NCBI GenBank assembly: GCA_030151505.1
Contig: JASLDQ010000153.1
Coordinates: forward strand, 1 to 7,037
Source: Chromobacteriaceae bacterium
GTDB taxonomy: Bacteria; Pseudomonadota; Gammaproteobacteria; Burkholderiales; Aquaspirillaceae
Direction of reading: 5' to 3'
Length of the DNA: 7,037 nucleotides
The notes below the pieces were generated by a model. The model made no database searches. It was not told the origin of the DNA and was given only the letters and a program-made list of their open reading frames with translations. A program made the position numbers and the translations under genes. Below, piece after piece: positions 1 to 6,142 of the stretch; within the stretch, counting starts at the first letter, position 1, and each line of letters begins with the position of its first letter.

Positions 1-87
1 GGCGTCGCGGATGAATTCGGCGATGTCGCGGGCCACGTCCTTGAACACCGGCTTGCCTTCGAGCATGTCGAGACTGATGCCGTGTGC
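1..87 (-). pseudogene. dnaQ: Inverted internal fragment of dnaQ (fold-back junction)
   Basis: Read on the minus strand from about base 87 to base 1, this stretch translates without a stop as HGISLDMLEGKPVFKDV followed by ARDIAEFIRDA. This is the DnaQ region between ExoI and ExoII (compare VHGIADEFLLDKPTFAEV and ADEFMDYIRGA in E. coli DnaQ). The same bases read on the plus strand give GVADEFGDVAGHVLEHRLAF, which matches nothing I know in DnaQ. So the segment lies inverted against the dnaQ C terminus that begins near 79. In a normal gene about 80 codons containing ExoII would separate the two pieces. The junction falls within about 75-90, where the VHG-encoding end and the ALCD-encoding end appear to share a few bases of inverted similarity. 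It may be a chimeric read or contig-end artefact, or a real small inversion; the window cannot decide. Confidence 0.8.
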
Positions 88-390
88 GACCGCTTCGACG
101 TCGACCGCTCCAACCGGACCCTGCACGGCGCGCTGATCGACTGCGCGCTGCTCTCCGACGTCTACCTGGCGATGACGCGCGGGCAGGAAAGCCTGGAAAT
201 GGCGATCGAGCCGGCCGGCGAACGCGGCAGCGAACTCAAGCTCGGCAGCCGCAAGCCGCTGGTGGTGCTGGCGGCCGACGCGGCCGAGCTGGCCGCCCAT
301 GCCGACTATCTGGCCACGCTGGACAAGAAGGCCGGCGGCCCGTGCGTGTGGCGCGATTTCGAGCCGGCGCAGGACGAGGCCCAGGCATGA
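79..390 (+). CDS. dnaQ: DNA polymerase III epsilon subunit (proofreading 3'-5' exonuclease), C-terminal part only
   Basis: This is the 3' end of dnaQ, whose product removes misincorporated nucleotides in the replicative polymerase core. The visible part starts at the family segment before the third exonuclease motif (DAVCDRFDVD) and includes RTLHGALID, where the His and the Asp five residues later are the ExoIII catalytic pair (E. coli H162/D167). GQESLEM follows, at the place of the clamp-binding motif (QTSMAF in E. coli) and a variant of it. The tail AAHADYLATLDKKAGGPCVWRDF matches the polymerase-alpha-binding C terminus. The frame is open back to base 1, but codons before about 79 do not encode DnaQ: that DNA is an earlier dnaQ segment on the opposite strand. 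ExoI and ExoII are absent from the sense frame. GTG at 82 is an internal valine-type codon, not a real start. The stop overlaps the ispD start as ATGA. Identity is confident; the truncation is due to the junction or window edge. Confidence 0.9.
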   Translation, partial: AVCDRFDVDRSNRTLHGALIDCALLSDVYLAMTRGQESLEMAIEPAGERGSELKLGSRKPLVVLAADAAELAAHADYLATLDKKAGGPCVWRDFEPAQDEAQA

Positions 391-1085
391 GCCGCCTGTT
401 CGCCATCGTGCCGGCCGCCGGCGGCGGCAGCCGCATGGGGGCGGACCGGCCCAAGCAGTATCTGGAACTGGCCGGCCGGCCGCTGCTGTGGCACACGCTG
501 GCGCGTCTGGCGGCCGAGCCGCGCATCGCCCGCATCCTGCTGGTGATCTCACCGGAGGACGAATGGTTTGCCAGTTTCGACTGGCCGTTCGAGCGTCTCC
601 AGCTTGCCCGCGTGGGCGGGGCCAGCCGGGCCGAGAGCGTCCGCAACGGTCTGGCCGAACTGGCGGCGGAGGGTTTGCATCCGGACGACCGGGTGATGGT
701 GCACGATGCCGCCCGCTGTTGTCTGCCGCCCGCAGTGCTGGCCCGGCTGATCGAAGCGCTGGCCGATGATCCTGTCGGCGGCCTGCTGGCCGTGCCGGTG
801 GCCGATACGCTCAAGCGCGGCGACGCCGACGGGCGCGTGGCCGCCACGGTCAGCCGCGACGGGCTGTGGCAGGCGCAGACCCCGCAGCTGTTCCGCGCCG
901 GCTTGTTGCAGGCGGCGCTGGCCGGCGGGCTGGACGCCGGCATCACCGACGAGGCCAGCGCGATCGAGCGGCTGGGGCAGGCGCCGCGGCTGGTGCCGGG
1001 CGACGCGATGAATCTGAAAATTACGTTTCCGCATGACTTGCCGCTGGCGGCGGCGATTCTGGCGGCGCAGGGAGAGACGCAATGA
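387..1085 (+). CDS. ispD: 2-C-methyl-D-erythritol 4-phosphate cytidylyltransferase
   Basis: IspD joins MEP to CTP to give CDP-methylerythritol and pyrophosphate, the third step of the MEP isoprenoid pathway, in the cytoplasm. The 232-residue product has the usual family length and all the signature blocks: [10 protein letters not shown] then PKQY near the N terminus (R16 and K23, equivalent to E. coli R20 and K27), VHDAAR (D107, R110), VADTLKR (T141), QTPQLFR (T165), TDEAS, and NLKIT near the C terminus (K211). The usual Pro after VHDAAR is Cys here, a tolerated-looking change. The ATG at 387 overlaps the dnaQ stop as ATGA, and GAGG at 376-379, seven bases upstream, is a fitting ribosome binding site. 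This start puts PAAG at residue 9, as in relatives; the longer open frame upstream is dnaQ in another frame. The gene overlaps ispF the same way, implying coupled translation. Confidence 0.97.
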   Translation: MSRLFAIVPAAGGGSRMGADRPKQYLELAGRPLLWHTLARLAAEPRIARILLVISPEDEWFASFDWPFERLQLARVGGASRAESVRNGLAELAAEGLHPDDRVMVHDAARCCLPPAVLARLIEALADDPVGGLLAVPVADTLKRGDADGRVAATVSRDGLWQAQTPQLFRAGLLQAALAGGLDAGITDEASAIERLGQAPRLVPGDAMNLKITFPHDLPLAAAILAAQGETQ

Positions 1086-1561
1086 ATATACGTATCGGGC
1101 AGGGCTGGGACGTGCATCAGCTGGTCGAAGGCCGGCCGCTGATTCTGGGGGGCGTGACGATTCCGTACGAGCGCGGCCTGAAAGGACATTCGGATGCCGA
1201 TGCGCTGCTGCATGCCATCACCGATGCGCTGTTCGGCGCCGCGGCGCTGGGCGACATCGGCCGGCATTTTCCCGATACCGACCTAAACTTCAAGGGCGCG
1301 GATAGCCGGGTTCTGTTGCGGGAAGCGGCGAAGCGGGTGGGGCAGGCCGGGTTCCGGCTGGTCAACATCGATTCGACCGTGATCGCGCAGGCGCCCAAGC
1401 TGGCGCCCTTCATCGATGCGATGCGCGCCAATATCGCCGCCGATCTCGACCTGCCGCTCGACTGCGTCAACGTCAAGGCCAAGACCAGCGAGAAGCTCGG
1501 CCATCTCGGCCGGGGCGAAGGCATTGCGGCCGATGCGGTCTGCCTGCTGGAAAAGTACTGA
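1082..1561 (+). CDS. ispF: 2-C-methyl-D-erythritol 2,4-cyclodiphosphate synthase
   Basis: IspF cyclises CDP-methylerythritol 2-phosphate to MEcPP with release of CMP; it works as a trimer with a metal site in each subunit. The 159-residue protein is full length. The zinc ligands are visible as D10 and H12 in GWDVHQL and H44 in the [10 protein letters not shown] segment. The family blocks [26 protein letters not shown] and [13 protein letters not shown] follow in order. The ATG overlaps the ispD stop (ATGA), and a strong Shine-Dalgarno sequence, AGGGAGA at 1069-1075, lies six bases upstream inside ispD, supporting this start. IspD and IspF act two steps apart, with IspE between; IspE is not in this window. 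No classical terminator follows, only a GC-rich hairpin near 1586-1607 with no T run. Confidence 0.97.
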   Translation: MNIRIGQGWDVHQLVEGRPLILGGVTIPYERGLKGHSDADALLHAITDALFGAAALGDIGRHFPDTDLNFKGADSRVLLREAAKRVGQAGFRLVNIDSTVIAQAPKLAPFIDAMRANIAADLDLPLDCVNVKAKTSEKLGHLGRGEGIAADAVCLLEKY

Positions 1562-1624
1562 CGGCGGCCGGGCTGCTTGGCAGGGGCGGGGACGGTAAAA
1601 CGTCCGCCGGGCATTTGAGCCTTA

Positions 1625-1633
1625 TGGGATAAT
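1625..1633 (+). promoter_or_regulatory. Extended -10 promoter candidate for rpiA
   Basis: In the 100-nt ispF-rpiA gap the sequence TGGGATAAT contains TGn followed by GATAAT (1628-1633), a five-of-six match to TATAAT with the extended -10 dinucleotide. No good -35 hexamer is found 16-18 bases upstream (1605-1610 is CGCCGG), which extended -10 promoters can tolerate. Initiation would fall near 1640, giving a leader of about 20 nt that keeps the rpiA ribosome binding site GGAGA (1650-1654). This is inferred from sequence alone. Confidence 0.5.
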
Positions 1634-1661
1634 TCCGCCGGTTTTTATCGGAGAAGCCACG

Positions 1662-2321
1662 ATGACCCAAGAAGAAATGAAGCAGGCTGCGGCCAAGAAA
1701 GCGATCCAGTACGTGCCGGAGAACGCCGTCATCGGCGTGGGCACCGGTTCTACCGTCAACTACTTCATCGATGAGCTGATCAAGATCAAGGGCCGCATCG
1801 ACGGCGCGGTGTCGAGTTCCGATGCCACCACGGCCCGCCTGAAGGCCGGCGGCATTCCGGTCTACGACCTCAACTCGGTGGACGAGGTGGCCGTGTACGT
1901 CGACGGCGCCGACGAGATTAACCACCACATGCACATGATCAAGGGCGGCGGCGGCGCGCTGACGCGCGAGAAGATCGTCGCCGCGGCGGCCAAGCAGGTG
2001 ATCTGCATCGCCGACGAAAGCAAGTTCGTGCAAAAGCTCGGCGCCTTCCCGGTGCCGGTCGAGGTGATCCCGATGGCGCGCAGCCTGGTCGCGCGCAAGC
2101 TGGTCAAGCTCGGCGGCCATCCCGAATGGCGTCAGGACTTCATCACCGACAACGGCAACATCATCCTCGACGTGCATGACCTTGAGATCATGACCCCGGT
2201 CGAGATGGAGCAGACCATCAGCGTGATGGCCGGCGTGGTCTGCTGCGGCATCTTCGCCCGCCGCCGCGCCGACGTGCTGGTGCTCGGCCGCGCCGACGGC
2301 ACGGTCCAGATCCTGCAGTAA
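1662..2321 (+). CDS. rpiA: Ribose-5-phosphate isomerase A
   Basis: RpiA interconverts ribose 5-phosphate and ribulose 5-phosphate in the non-oxidative pentose phosphate pathway, feeding nucleotide and histidine synthesis. The 219-residue product equals the usual family length. GVGTGST (residues 25-31) is the phosphate-binding loop, SSSDAT (51-56) the next binding segment, and YVDGADEIN plus [12 protein letters not shown] carry the active-site residues D81, D84, K94 and E103, at the same numbers as in E. coli. The C-terminal [14 protein letters not shown] is also typical. The ATG at 1662 is preceded by GGAGA at 1650-1654 with a seven-base gap. The gene stands alone, with its own promoter candidate upstream and a 195-nt gap downstream, so it is probably monocistronic. 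Nothing looks unusual in it. Confidence 0.97.
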   Translation: MTQEEMKQAAAKKAIQYVPENAVIGVGTGSTVNYFIDELIKIKGRIDGAVSSSDATTARLKAGGIPVYDLNSVDEVAVYVDGADEINHHMHMIKGGGGALTREKIVAAAAKQVICIADESKFVQKLGAFPVPVEVIPMARSLVARKLVKLGGHPEWRQDFITDNGNIILDVHDLEIMTPVEMEQTISVMAGVVCCGIFARRRADVLVLGRADGTVQILQ

Positions 2322-2343
2322 GCCGTCCGTACGGCCGCGCCGA

Positions 2344-2377
2344 CCCAGAAGCGCTGCAAAATCAAGCGGCTGGGTTT
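2344..2377 (+). terminator. Weak terminator candidate after rpiA
   Basis: CCCAG (2344-2348) can pair with CTGGG (2370-2374), and CGCT (2352-2355) with AGCG (2365-2368), separated by a small internal loop and closed by a nine-base apical loop. Only three T residues follow (2375-2377). Its position 22 nt after the rpiA stop fits a terminator, but the short T run and broken stem make it weak. A smaller hairpin, GCCGT/ACGGC at 2322-2335, immediately follows the stop codon. Confidence 0.35.
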
Positions 2378-2391
2378 CGGCCATGCCCTCT

Positions 2392-2422
2392 CGCCCGCCC
2401 GGGAAACCGTCCCCGGCGGGCG
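2392..2422. repeat. GC-rich inverted repeat between rpiA and phoU
   Basis: CGCCCGCC (2392-2399) and GGCGGGCG (2415-2422) are perfect 8-bp inverted arms around a 15-nt spacer. No T tract follows on the plus strand and none lies on the other strand, so it does not look like an intrinsic terminator. It lies upstream of the proposed phoU promoter. Some such repeats are expected by chance at this base composition. Confidence 0.35.
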
Positions 2423-2447
2423 CGGGAGTTCCCGGCGCGGCCCAAAT

Positions 2448-2481
2448 CTGTCATGGTACGGTAAACAGAGCCCCGTAAACT
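2448..2481 (+). promoter_or_regulatory. Candidate PhoB box and -10 element upstream of phoU
   Basis: A Pho box is two 7-bp CTGTCAT-like repeats separated by 4 bp, usually placed about 10 bp before the -10 element instead of a -35. Here CTGTCAT (2448-2454) matches the first repeat perfectly. GGTA is the 4-bp spacer, and CGGTAAA (2459-2465) matches the second repeat at four of seven positions. Exactly 10 bases later lies TAAACT (2476-2481), a four-of-six match to TATAAT. Spacing and gene context (phoU, then ppx) support PhoB control. The second half-site is degenerate, so this is an inference, but a specific one. Confidence 0.5.
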
Positions 2482-2516
2482 GGGAACGACCCGGTTTTCC
2501 CGATTTGGACAATGAC

Positions 2517-3218
2517 ATGCCAAGCGAACATATTTCCAAGCAGTTCGACGCCGAACTCGAAGCCATCCGCACACGCGTACTGCAAATGGGCGGTCTGGTC
2601 GAACAGCAGATCACCAGCGCGATCCAGGCGCTGATGGAGGGGGACATTCCCCGTCTCGAGCAGGTGGTGCGCGACGACGTGCTGGTCAACGACATGGACG
2701 TGAAGCTGGATGAGGATTGCCAGTACATCATCGCCCGCCGCCAGCCCGCCGCCAGCGACCTGCGCATGGTGATGACCGTCATCAAGATCGTTACCGATCT
2801 CGAGCGCATCGGCGACGAGGCGCAGAAGATCGCCCGCATGGGCCTGACCATTTTCGCCAACGAGCGGGTCAACGTGCCGCGTTTCCGCGAAATCGAAAAG
2901 ATGGCCGAAGTCGCCCGCGGCATGCTGCGGCGCGCGCTCGACGCCTTCGCCCGCCTCGACGTGCAGGGCGCGATCGACGTGGCGCGGCAGGACATGCAGC
3001 TGGACGACGACTTCAGCTCCAACCTGCGCCAACTGATCACCTTCATGATGGAAGACCCGCGCACCATCAGCATGTCGATCGACACCATCTTCATCACCAA
3101 GGCGATCGAACGCATCGGCGACCACTCGAAAAACATCTCCGAGTACGTCGTGTATCTGGTCAAGGGCAAGGACATCCGCCACACCTCGATCGAAGACATC
3201 GAGCGCGAAGGACTCTGA
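2517..3218 (+). CDS. phoU: Phosphate signalling protein PhoU
   Basis: PhoU is a peripheral helical protein that links the Pst phosphate transporter to the PhoR sensor kinase and damps phosphate uptake and the Pho response. The 233-residue product is close to the 241 of E. coli PhoU. It has the expected two homologous three-helix halves, each with its metal-cluster ExxxD motif: E96-R-I-G-D100 in TDLERIGDEA and E198-R-I-G-D202 in AIERIGDHSKNISEYVVYL. The reading frame could begin at TTG 2505, but ATG 2517 gives the usual MPSEHISKQFDAELE start, with GGA at 2507-2509 seven bases upstream. Unlike the E. coli arrangement, phoU is not at the end of a pstSCAB operon here: rpiA precedes it and ppx follows. 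A Pho-box-like promoter lies upstream and a strong terminator directly downstream. Confidence 0.95.
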   Translation: MPSEHISKQFDAELEAIRTRVLQMGGLVEQQITSAIQALMEGDIPRLEQVVRDDVLVNDMDVKLDEDCQYIIARRQPAASDLRMVMTVIKIVTDLERIGDEAQKIARMGLTIFANERVNVPRFREIEKMAEVARGMLRRALDAFARLDVQGAIDVARQDMQLDDDFSSNLRQLITFMMEDPRTISMSIDTIFITKAIERIGDHSKNISEYVVYLVKGKDIRHTSIEDIEREGL

Positions 3219-3228
3219 GCCCGGCCTC

Positions 3229-3253
3229 AAGGCGGCTTCGTGCCGCCTTTTTT
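3229..3253 (+). terminator. Intrinsic terminator of phoU
   Basis: A perfect 8-bp stem is formed by AAGGCGGC (3229-3236) and GCCGCCTT (3242-3249) around the loop TTCGT, followed by an uninterrupted T run (3248-3253). It begins 11 nt after the phoU stop. This is the only textbook Rho-independent terminator in the window. It implies that phoU transcription is at least partly separated from ppx. Confidence 0.9.
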
Positions 3254-3266
3254 GCTTTATCCAGCC

Positions 3267-3312
3267 GGCGGCGGTGCATCCGCCGCCTTCTACCACCCCG
3301 GGCGAGAGCCCG
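3267..3312 (+). repeat. Two hairpins in the ppx leader
   Basis: Between the phoU terminator and ppx lie two more perfect inverted repeats. GGCGGCGG (3267-3274) pairs with CCGCCGCC (3280-3287) around TGCAT, and CGGGC (3299-3303) pairs with GCCCG (3308-3312) around GAGA, a GNRA-type tetraloop. Neither has a T run after it. GCCGCCTT in the terminator (3242-3249) recurs at 3282-3289, so alternative pairings between the first two hairpins are possible. Function is unknown; the GC-rich background makes chance hairpins fairly likely. Confidence 0.5.
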
Positions 3313-3330
3313 CCTGCCCGTTGCCTGCCG

Positions 3331-4833
3331 ATGACCCAGCCGTTTGAAACCCTCGCCGCCGTAGACCTTGGCTCCAACAGTTTTCGCCTCCAGATCGTCC
3401 GGGTGATGGAAGACAGCTTCTACGCACTCGATTCTCTCAAGGACACCGTCCGGCTGGGCGGCGGACTGACCGCCGACAACCGGCTCGACGACGCGATCCA
3501 GACCCGCGCGCTCGACTGTCTGGCCAAGTTCGGCGAACGCCTGCGCGGCTTCAAGCCCGACCGCGTCCGGGTGGTCGGCACCAATACCCTGCGGGTAGCC
3601 AAGAACGCGGCCCAGTTCATCGAAAAGGCGGAGGCGCTGCTGGGCTTTCCGATCGAAATCATCGCCGGCCGCGAAGAAGCCCGCCTGATCTATCTGGGGG
3701 CCGCGCACAGCCTGCCGGTCAGCGACGAGCGCCGGCTGGTGATCGACATCGGCGGCGGCTCGACCGAATTCATCATCGGCAGCGGGATGAAGCCGCTCAA
3801 GACCGAAAGCCTCAACCTCGGCTGCGTCACCTACAGCCTGCGCTTCTTCGGCGACGGCAAGCTCACCCGCTCCAACTTCCGCGAGGCCGAGCTGGCCGCG
3901 CGCGACCAGGTCCAGCGCATCGCTGGCGACTACCAGCCAGAAACATGGCAGCAGGCCATCGGCACCTCGGGCACTGCCCGCTCGCTGCGCGACATTCTGG
4001 AAATGAACGACTACTCCGAACGCGGCATTACCCGCGAAGGCATGGAAAAGCTCAAGGCCGACCTGCTCAAGGAAAACCACATGAAGGACGTGCGCATGAA
4101 CGGCCTGCGCGCCGACCGCGCCCCGGTCCTGCCGGGCGGGTTGTCGATCATGCTGGCGGCGTTCGAGGAACTCGGCATCGAGCAGATGGACGTCACCCTC
4201 GGCGCCCTGCGCGACGGCGTGCTGTACGACCTGCTGGGGCGGCAGGAAGCGCGCGAGCTGCGCGCCGACACCGTCAACCAGTTCAAGCGCCGTTACCACG
4301 TCGATCCGTCGCAATCGCAGCGGGTGGCGAAAATGGCTGCGCGCTTTTACCTGGCGCTGGCCGGCGAGGCCGGCACGGACGCCGCGCGCCAGCTGGACTG
4401 GGCGGCCCGCCTGCACGAGATCGGCCTGGACATCTCGCACACCGGCTACCACAAGCATTCGGCCTACATCGTCGAAAACGCGGACATGCCGGGTTTTTCC
4501 AACCGCGAACAGAAGGACATCGCCCGCCTGATCCTGGCCCACCGCGGCTCGCTCACCAAGATGGTGGTGCAGGTCGGCGAGGACTCGGCCTGGCACTCCA
4601 TCCTGGCCTTGCGCCTGGCCGTGCTGTTCTGCCGCAGCCGCCGCGACGTGGAAATGCCGCGGCATCTGGGCTTGCGCGCCGACGGCAAGGCCTTCGTTCT
4701 CCAACTCGATACCGACTGGCTCGATGCCCATCCGCTGACCGCCAGCGCCCTCAAGCAGGAAACGGCCGAGTGGAAGGGCATCGGTTTCCAGCTGGCGATC
4801 CGCGACCATGACGACAAGAAAGTCCTCTCTTAA
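3331..4833 (+). CDS. ppx: Exopolyphosphatase (Ppx/GppA family)
   Basis: PPX removes terminal phosphates from polyphosphate; the related GppA hydrolyses pppGpp. From ATG 3331 the product has 500 residues, near the 513 of E. coli PPX. The N-terminal actin-like phosphatase fold shows VDLGSNSFRL (residues 11-20) and VIDIGGGSTEF (137-147) as the two phosphate-binding loops. GREEARL (113-119) carries the catalytic glutamate, and GTSGTARSL is a further conserved block. The C-terminal HD-like helical region contains LHEIGLDISHTGYHKHSAY (361-379). The open frame extends to GTG 3274, but the added residues are Pro-rich and lie in hairpin DNA, so ATG 3331 is preferred; no clear Shine-Dalgarno precedes it. 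With phoU next door, PPX is more likely than GppA. The 3' end overlaps corA by 26 nt. Key residues appear intact. Confidence 0.92.
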   Translation: MTQPFETLAAVDLGSNSFRLQIVRVMEDSFYALDSLKDTVRLGGGLTADNRLDDAIQTRALDCLAKFGERLRGFKPDRVRVVGTNTLRVAKNAAQFIEKAEALLGFPIEIIAGREEARLIYLGAAHSLPVSDERRLVIDIGGGSTEFIIGSGMKPLKTESLNLGCVTYSLRFFGDGKLTRSNFREAELAARDQVQRIAGDYQPETWQQAIGTSGTARSLRDILEMNDYSERGITREGMEKLKADLLKENHMKDVRMNGLRADRAPVLPGGLSIMLAAFEELGIEQMDVTLGALRDGVLYDLLGRQEARELRADTVNQFKRRYHVDPSQSQRVAKMAARFYLALAGEAGTDAARQLDWAARLHEIGLDISHTGYHKHSAYIVENADMPGFSNREQKDIARLILAHRGSLTKMVVQVGEDSAWHSILALRLAVLFCRSRRDVEMPRHLGLRADGKAFVLQLDTDWLDAHPLTASALKQETAEWKGIGFQLAIRDHDDKKVLS

Positions 4834-5917
4834 ACGCCAGGCCGGCAAACTCGGCATGGCTCGCCGCAGCCGTGCCGACAAGATCGGCCGCCCGCCGGGC
4901 GAGCCGGTCCATGTCGGCCAGGTCCATACCGACCGGCCGTCTCTGACGCTGATCGAGTACGGCGTGGACAGCTACGCCGAGCACACCTTCGCCAGCATCG
5001 AGGACAGCCGGCACTACCAGTTGGGCGACAAGGTCTACTGGCTCAATGTCTACGGCCTGCACGACACCGAGATTCTGGCCGAAGTCGGCCGCCGCTTCGG
5101 CCTGCATCCGCTGGTGGTGGAAGACATCGCCAACACCGACCAGCGCCCCAAGGTCGAGGACTACGGCGACTACCTGTTCATCGTCACCCGCACTTTCGAC
5201 TACGACCCCAAAACCGACGAGATGAACAGCGACCAGATCACGCTGGTGCTGGGCCAGAATTTCGTCCTGTCCTTTCAGGAGCGGCCGAGCGGCAAGTTTG
5301 CCCCGGTGCGCGAGCGCCTGCGGGCCGGCAAGGGGCAGGGGCGCAAGCTGGGCGCGGACTATCTGGCCTACGCGTTGATCGACGCGGTGGTGGACCATTA
5401 CTTCTACACCATCGACGTGTTCGCCGACCAGACCGAGGAATTCGACGAGGCCCTGCTGGCCGAGCGGCCGCAGCCGGACGTGATCAAGCGCATCCACACC
5501 CTCAAGATGAACGCGCTGCTGCTGCGCCGGGCGCTGTGGCCGCTGCGCGAGGCGGTCAACACGCTGGAGCGCGGCGACCTCGACCTGATCCAGCCTGCCA
5601 CCCGGGTCTACCTGCGCGACGTGCACGACCACGCCACCCAGATCATCGAATCGCTGGAGCTGTTGCGCGACATGATCGCCGGCATGGTCGACCTCTACAT
5701 GTCCAACCAGTCCAACCGCCTCAACACCGAGATGCGCTTTCTCACCGTCATCGCCACGCTGTTCATGCCGCTGACCTTCATCGTCGGCGTGTACGGGATG
5801 AACTTCGAGAACATGCCGGAGCTGCACTGGCGCTACGGCTACTTCATCGTCTGGGGCGTCATGCTGACGACGGTGGCGGTGATGGGCTGGATCTTCTGGC
5901 GCCGCCGCTGGTTCTGA
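4808..5917 (+). CDS. corA: CorA-family Mg2+/Co2+ transport channel
   Basis: CorA is a pentameric inner-membrane channel that takes up Mg2+ and can carry Co2+ and Ni2+. The 369-residue product has a large cytoplasmic N-terminal domain with VVEDIANTDQRPKVEDYGDY (about residues 101-120). A long helical stalk region follows. Two C-terminal membrane segments (about 308-328 and 345-364) flank the signature YGMNFENMPEL, with GMN at 330-332, and the C terminus is the basic RRRWF. Length and motifs fit the Thermotoga-type CorA branch. ATG 4808 overlaps ppx by 26 nt. ATG 4856 is an alternative that would drop a basic 16-residue leader; neither start has a strong ribosome binding site. The overlap suggests co-transcription and coupling with ppx. 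Mg2+ supply beside a Mg2+-dependent polyphosphatase is suggestive but unproven. Confidence 0.94.
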   Translation: MTTRKSSLKRQAGKLGMARRSRADKIGRPPGEPVHVGQVHTDRPSLTLIEYGVDSYAEHTFASIEDSRHYQLGDKVYWLNVYGLHDTEILAEVGRRFGLHPLVVEDIANTDQRPKVEDYGDYLFIVTRTFDYDPKTDEMNSDQITLVLGQNFVLSFQERPSGKFAPVRERLRAGKGQGRKLGADYLAYALIDAVVDHYFYTIDVFADQTEEFDEALLAERPQPDVIKRIHTLKMNALLLRRALWPLREAVNTLERGDLDLIQPATRVYLRDVHDHATQIIESLELLRDMIAGMVDLYMSNQSNRLNTEMRFLTVIATLFMPLTFIVGVYGMNFENMPELHWRYGYFIVWGVMLTTVAVMGWIFWRRRWF

Positions 5918-5981
5918 GCTCCCGGCCGCGCCGCCGGCATGCCATGCCTGTCGGCCTCCTCTTCCGGTCGCATTCCGCTGA

Positions 5982-6004
5982 CGGGCCGGCCGCGCGCCGG
6001 CCCG
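5982..6004. terminator. Strong hairpin downstream of corA, terminator candidate
   Basis: CGGGCCGGC (5982-5990) and GCCGGCCCG (5996-6004) form a perfect 9-bp stem around CGCGC. The following plus-strand sequence is pyrimidine-rich (CTCCCGTTCTTCT) but lacks a solid T run, so it would be an atypical terminator. It lies between the converging corA and S-formylglutathione hydrolase genes and might serve either strand. I see no gene in the rest of 5918-6142. Confidence 0.45.
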
Positions 6005-6142
6005 CTCCCGTTCTTCTGCTATCTTGCCCTTGGTCGCGTCCGGCACGACCCGGTTCCTTCTATGCCGCCGTCGCAGGCTGCATTGCCCGGTCAGGATCGG
6101 CGGTGCTTAGCCCGTGGGGCGACGCCGCCATGCCCTGTCGCT

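Noticed and set aside
236..1267. Minus-strand open frame of 343 codons
   Set aside because: Antisense to dnaQ, ispD and ispF, which are certain genes; the composition is that of a shadow.
1586..1607. Hairpin after ispF (GGACG/CGTCC core) as a terminator
   Set aside because: The stem is short and bulged and no T run follows.
1473..2384. Minus-strand open frame of 303 codons beginning MAETQPLDFAALL
   Set aside because: The start looks protein-like, but the frame runs antisense through rpiA and into ispF and loses any recognisable character.
3274..3330. GTG 3274 as the ppx start
   Set aside because: The added 19 residues are Pro-rich and unlike the family, the codon sits in a perfect hairpin, and ATG 3331 gives the usual distance to VDLGSN.
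3160..4881. Long minus-strand open frame of 573 codons
   Set aside because: It lies antisense to ppx, which carries all its family motifs; long antisense frames are usual in GC-rich DNA, and the translation shows no recognisable domain.
4751..6046. Minus-strand open frame of 431 codons
   Set aside because: Antisense to corA, rich in His, Val, Asp and Gln as expected from a shadow frame, with no known motif.
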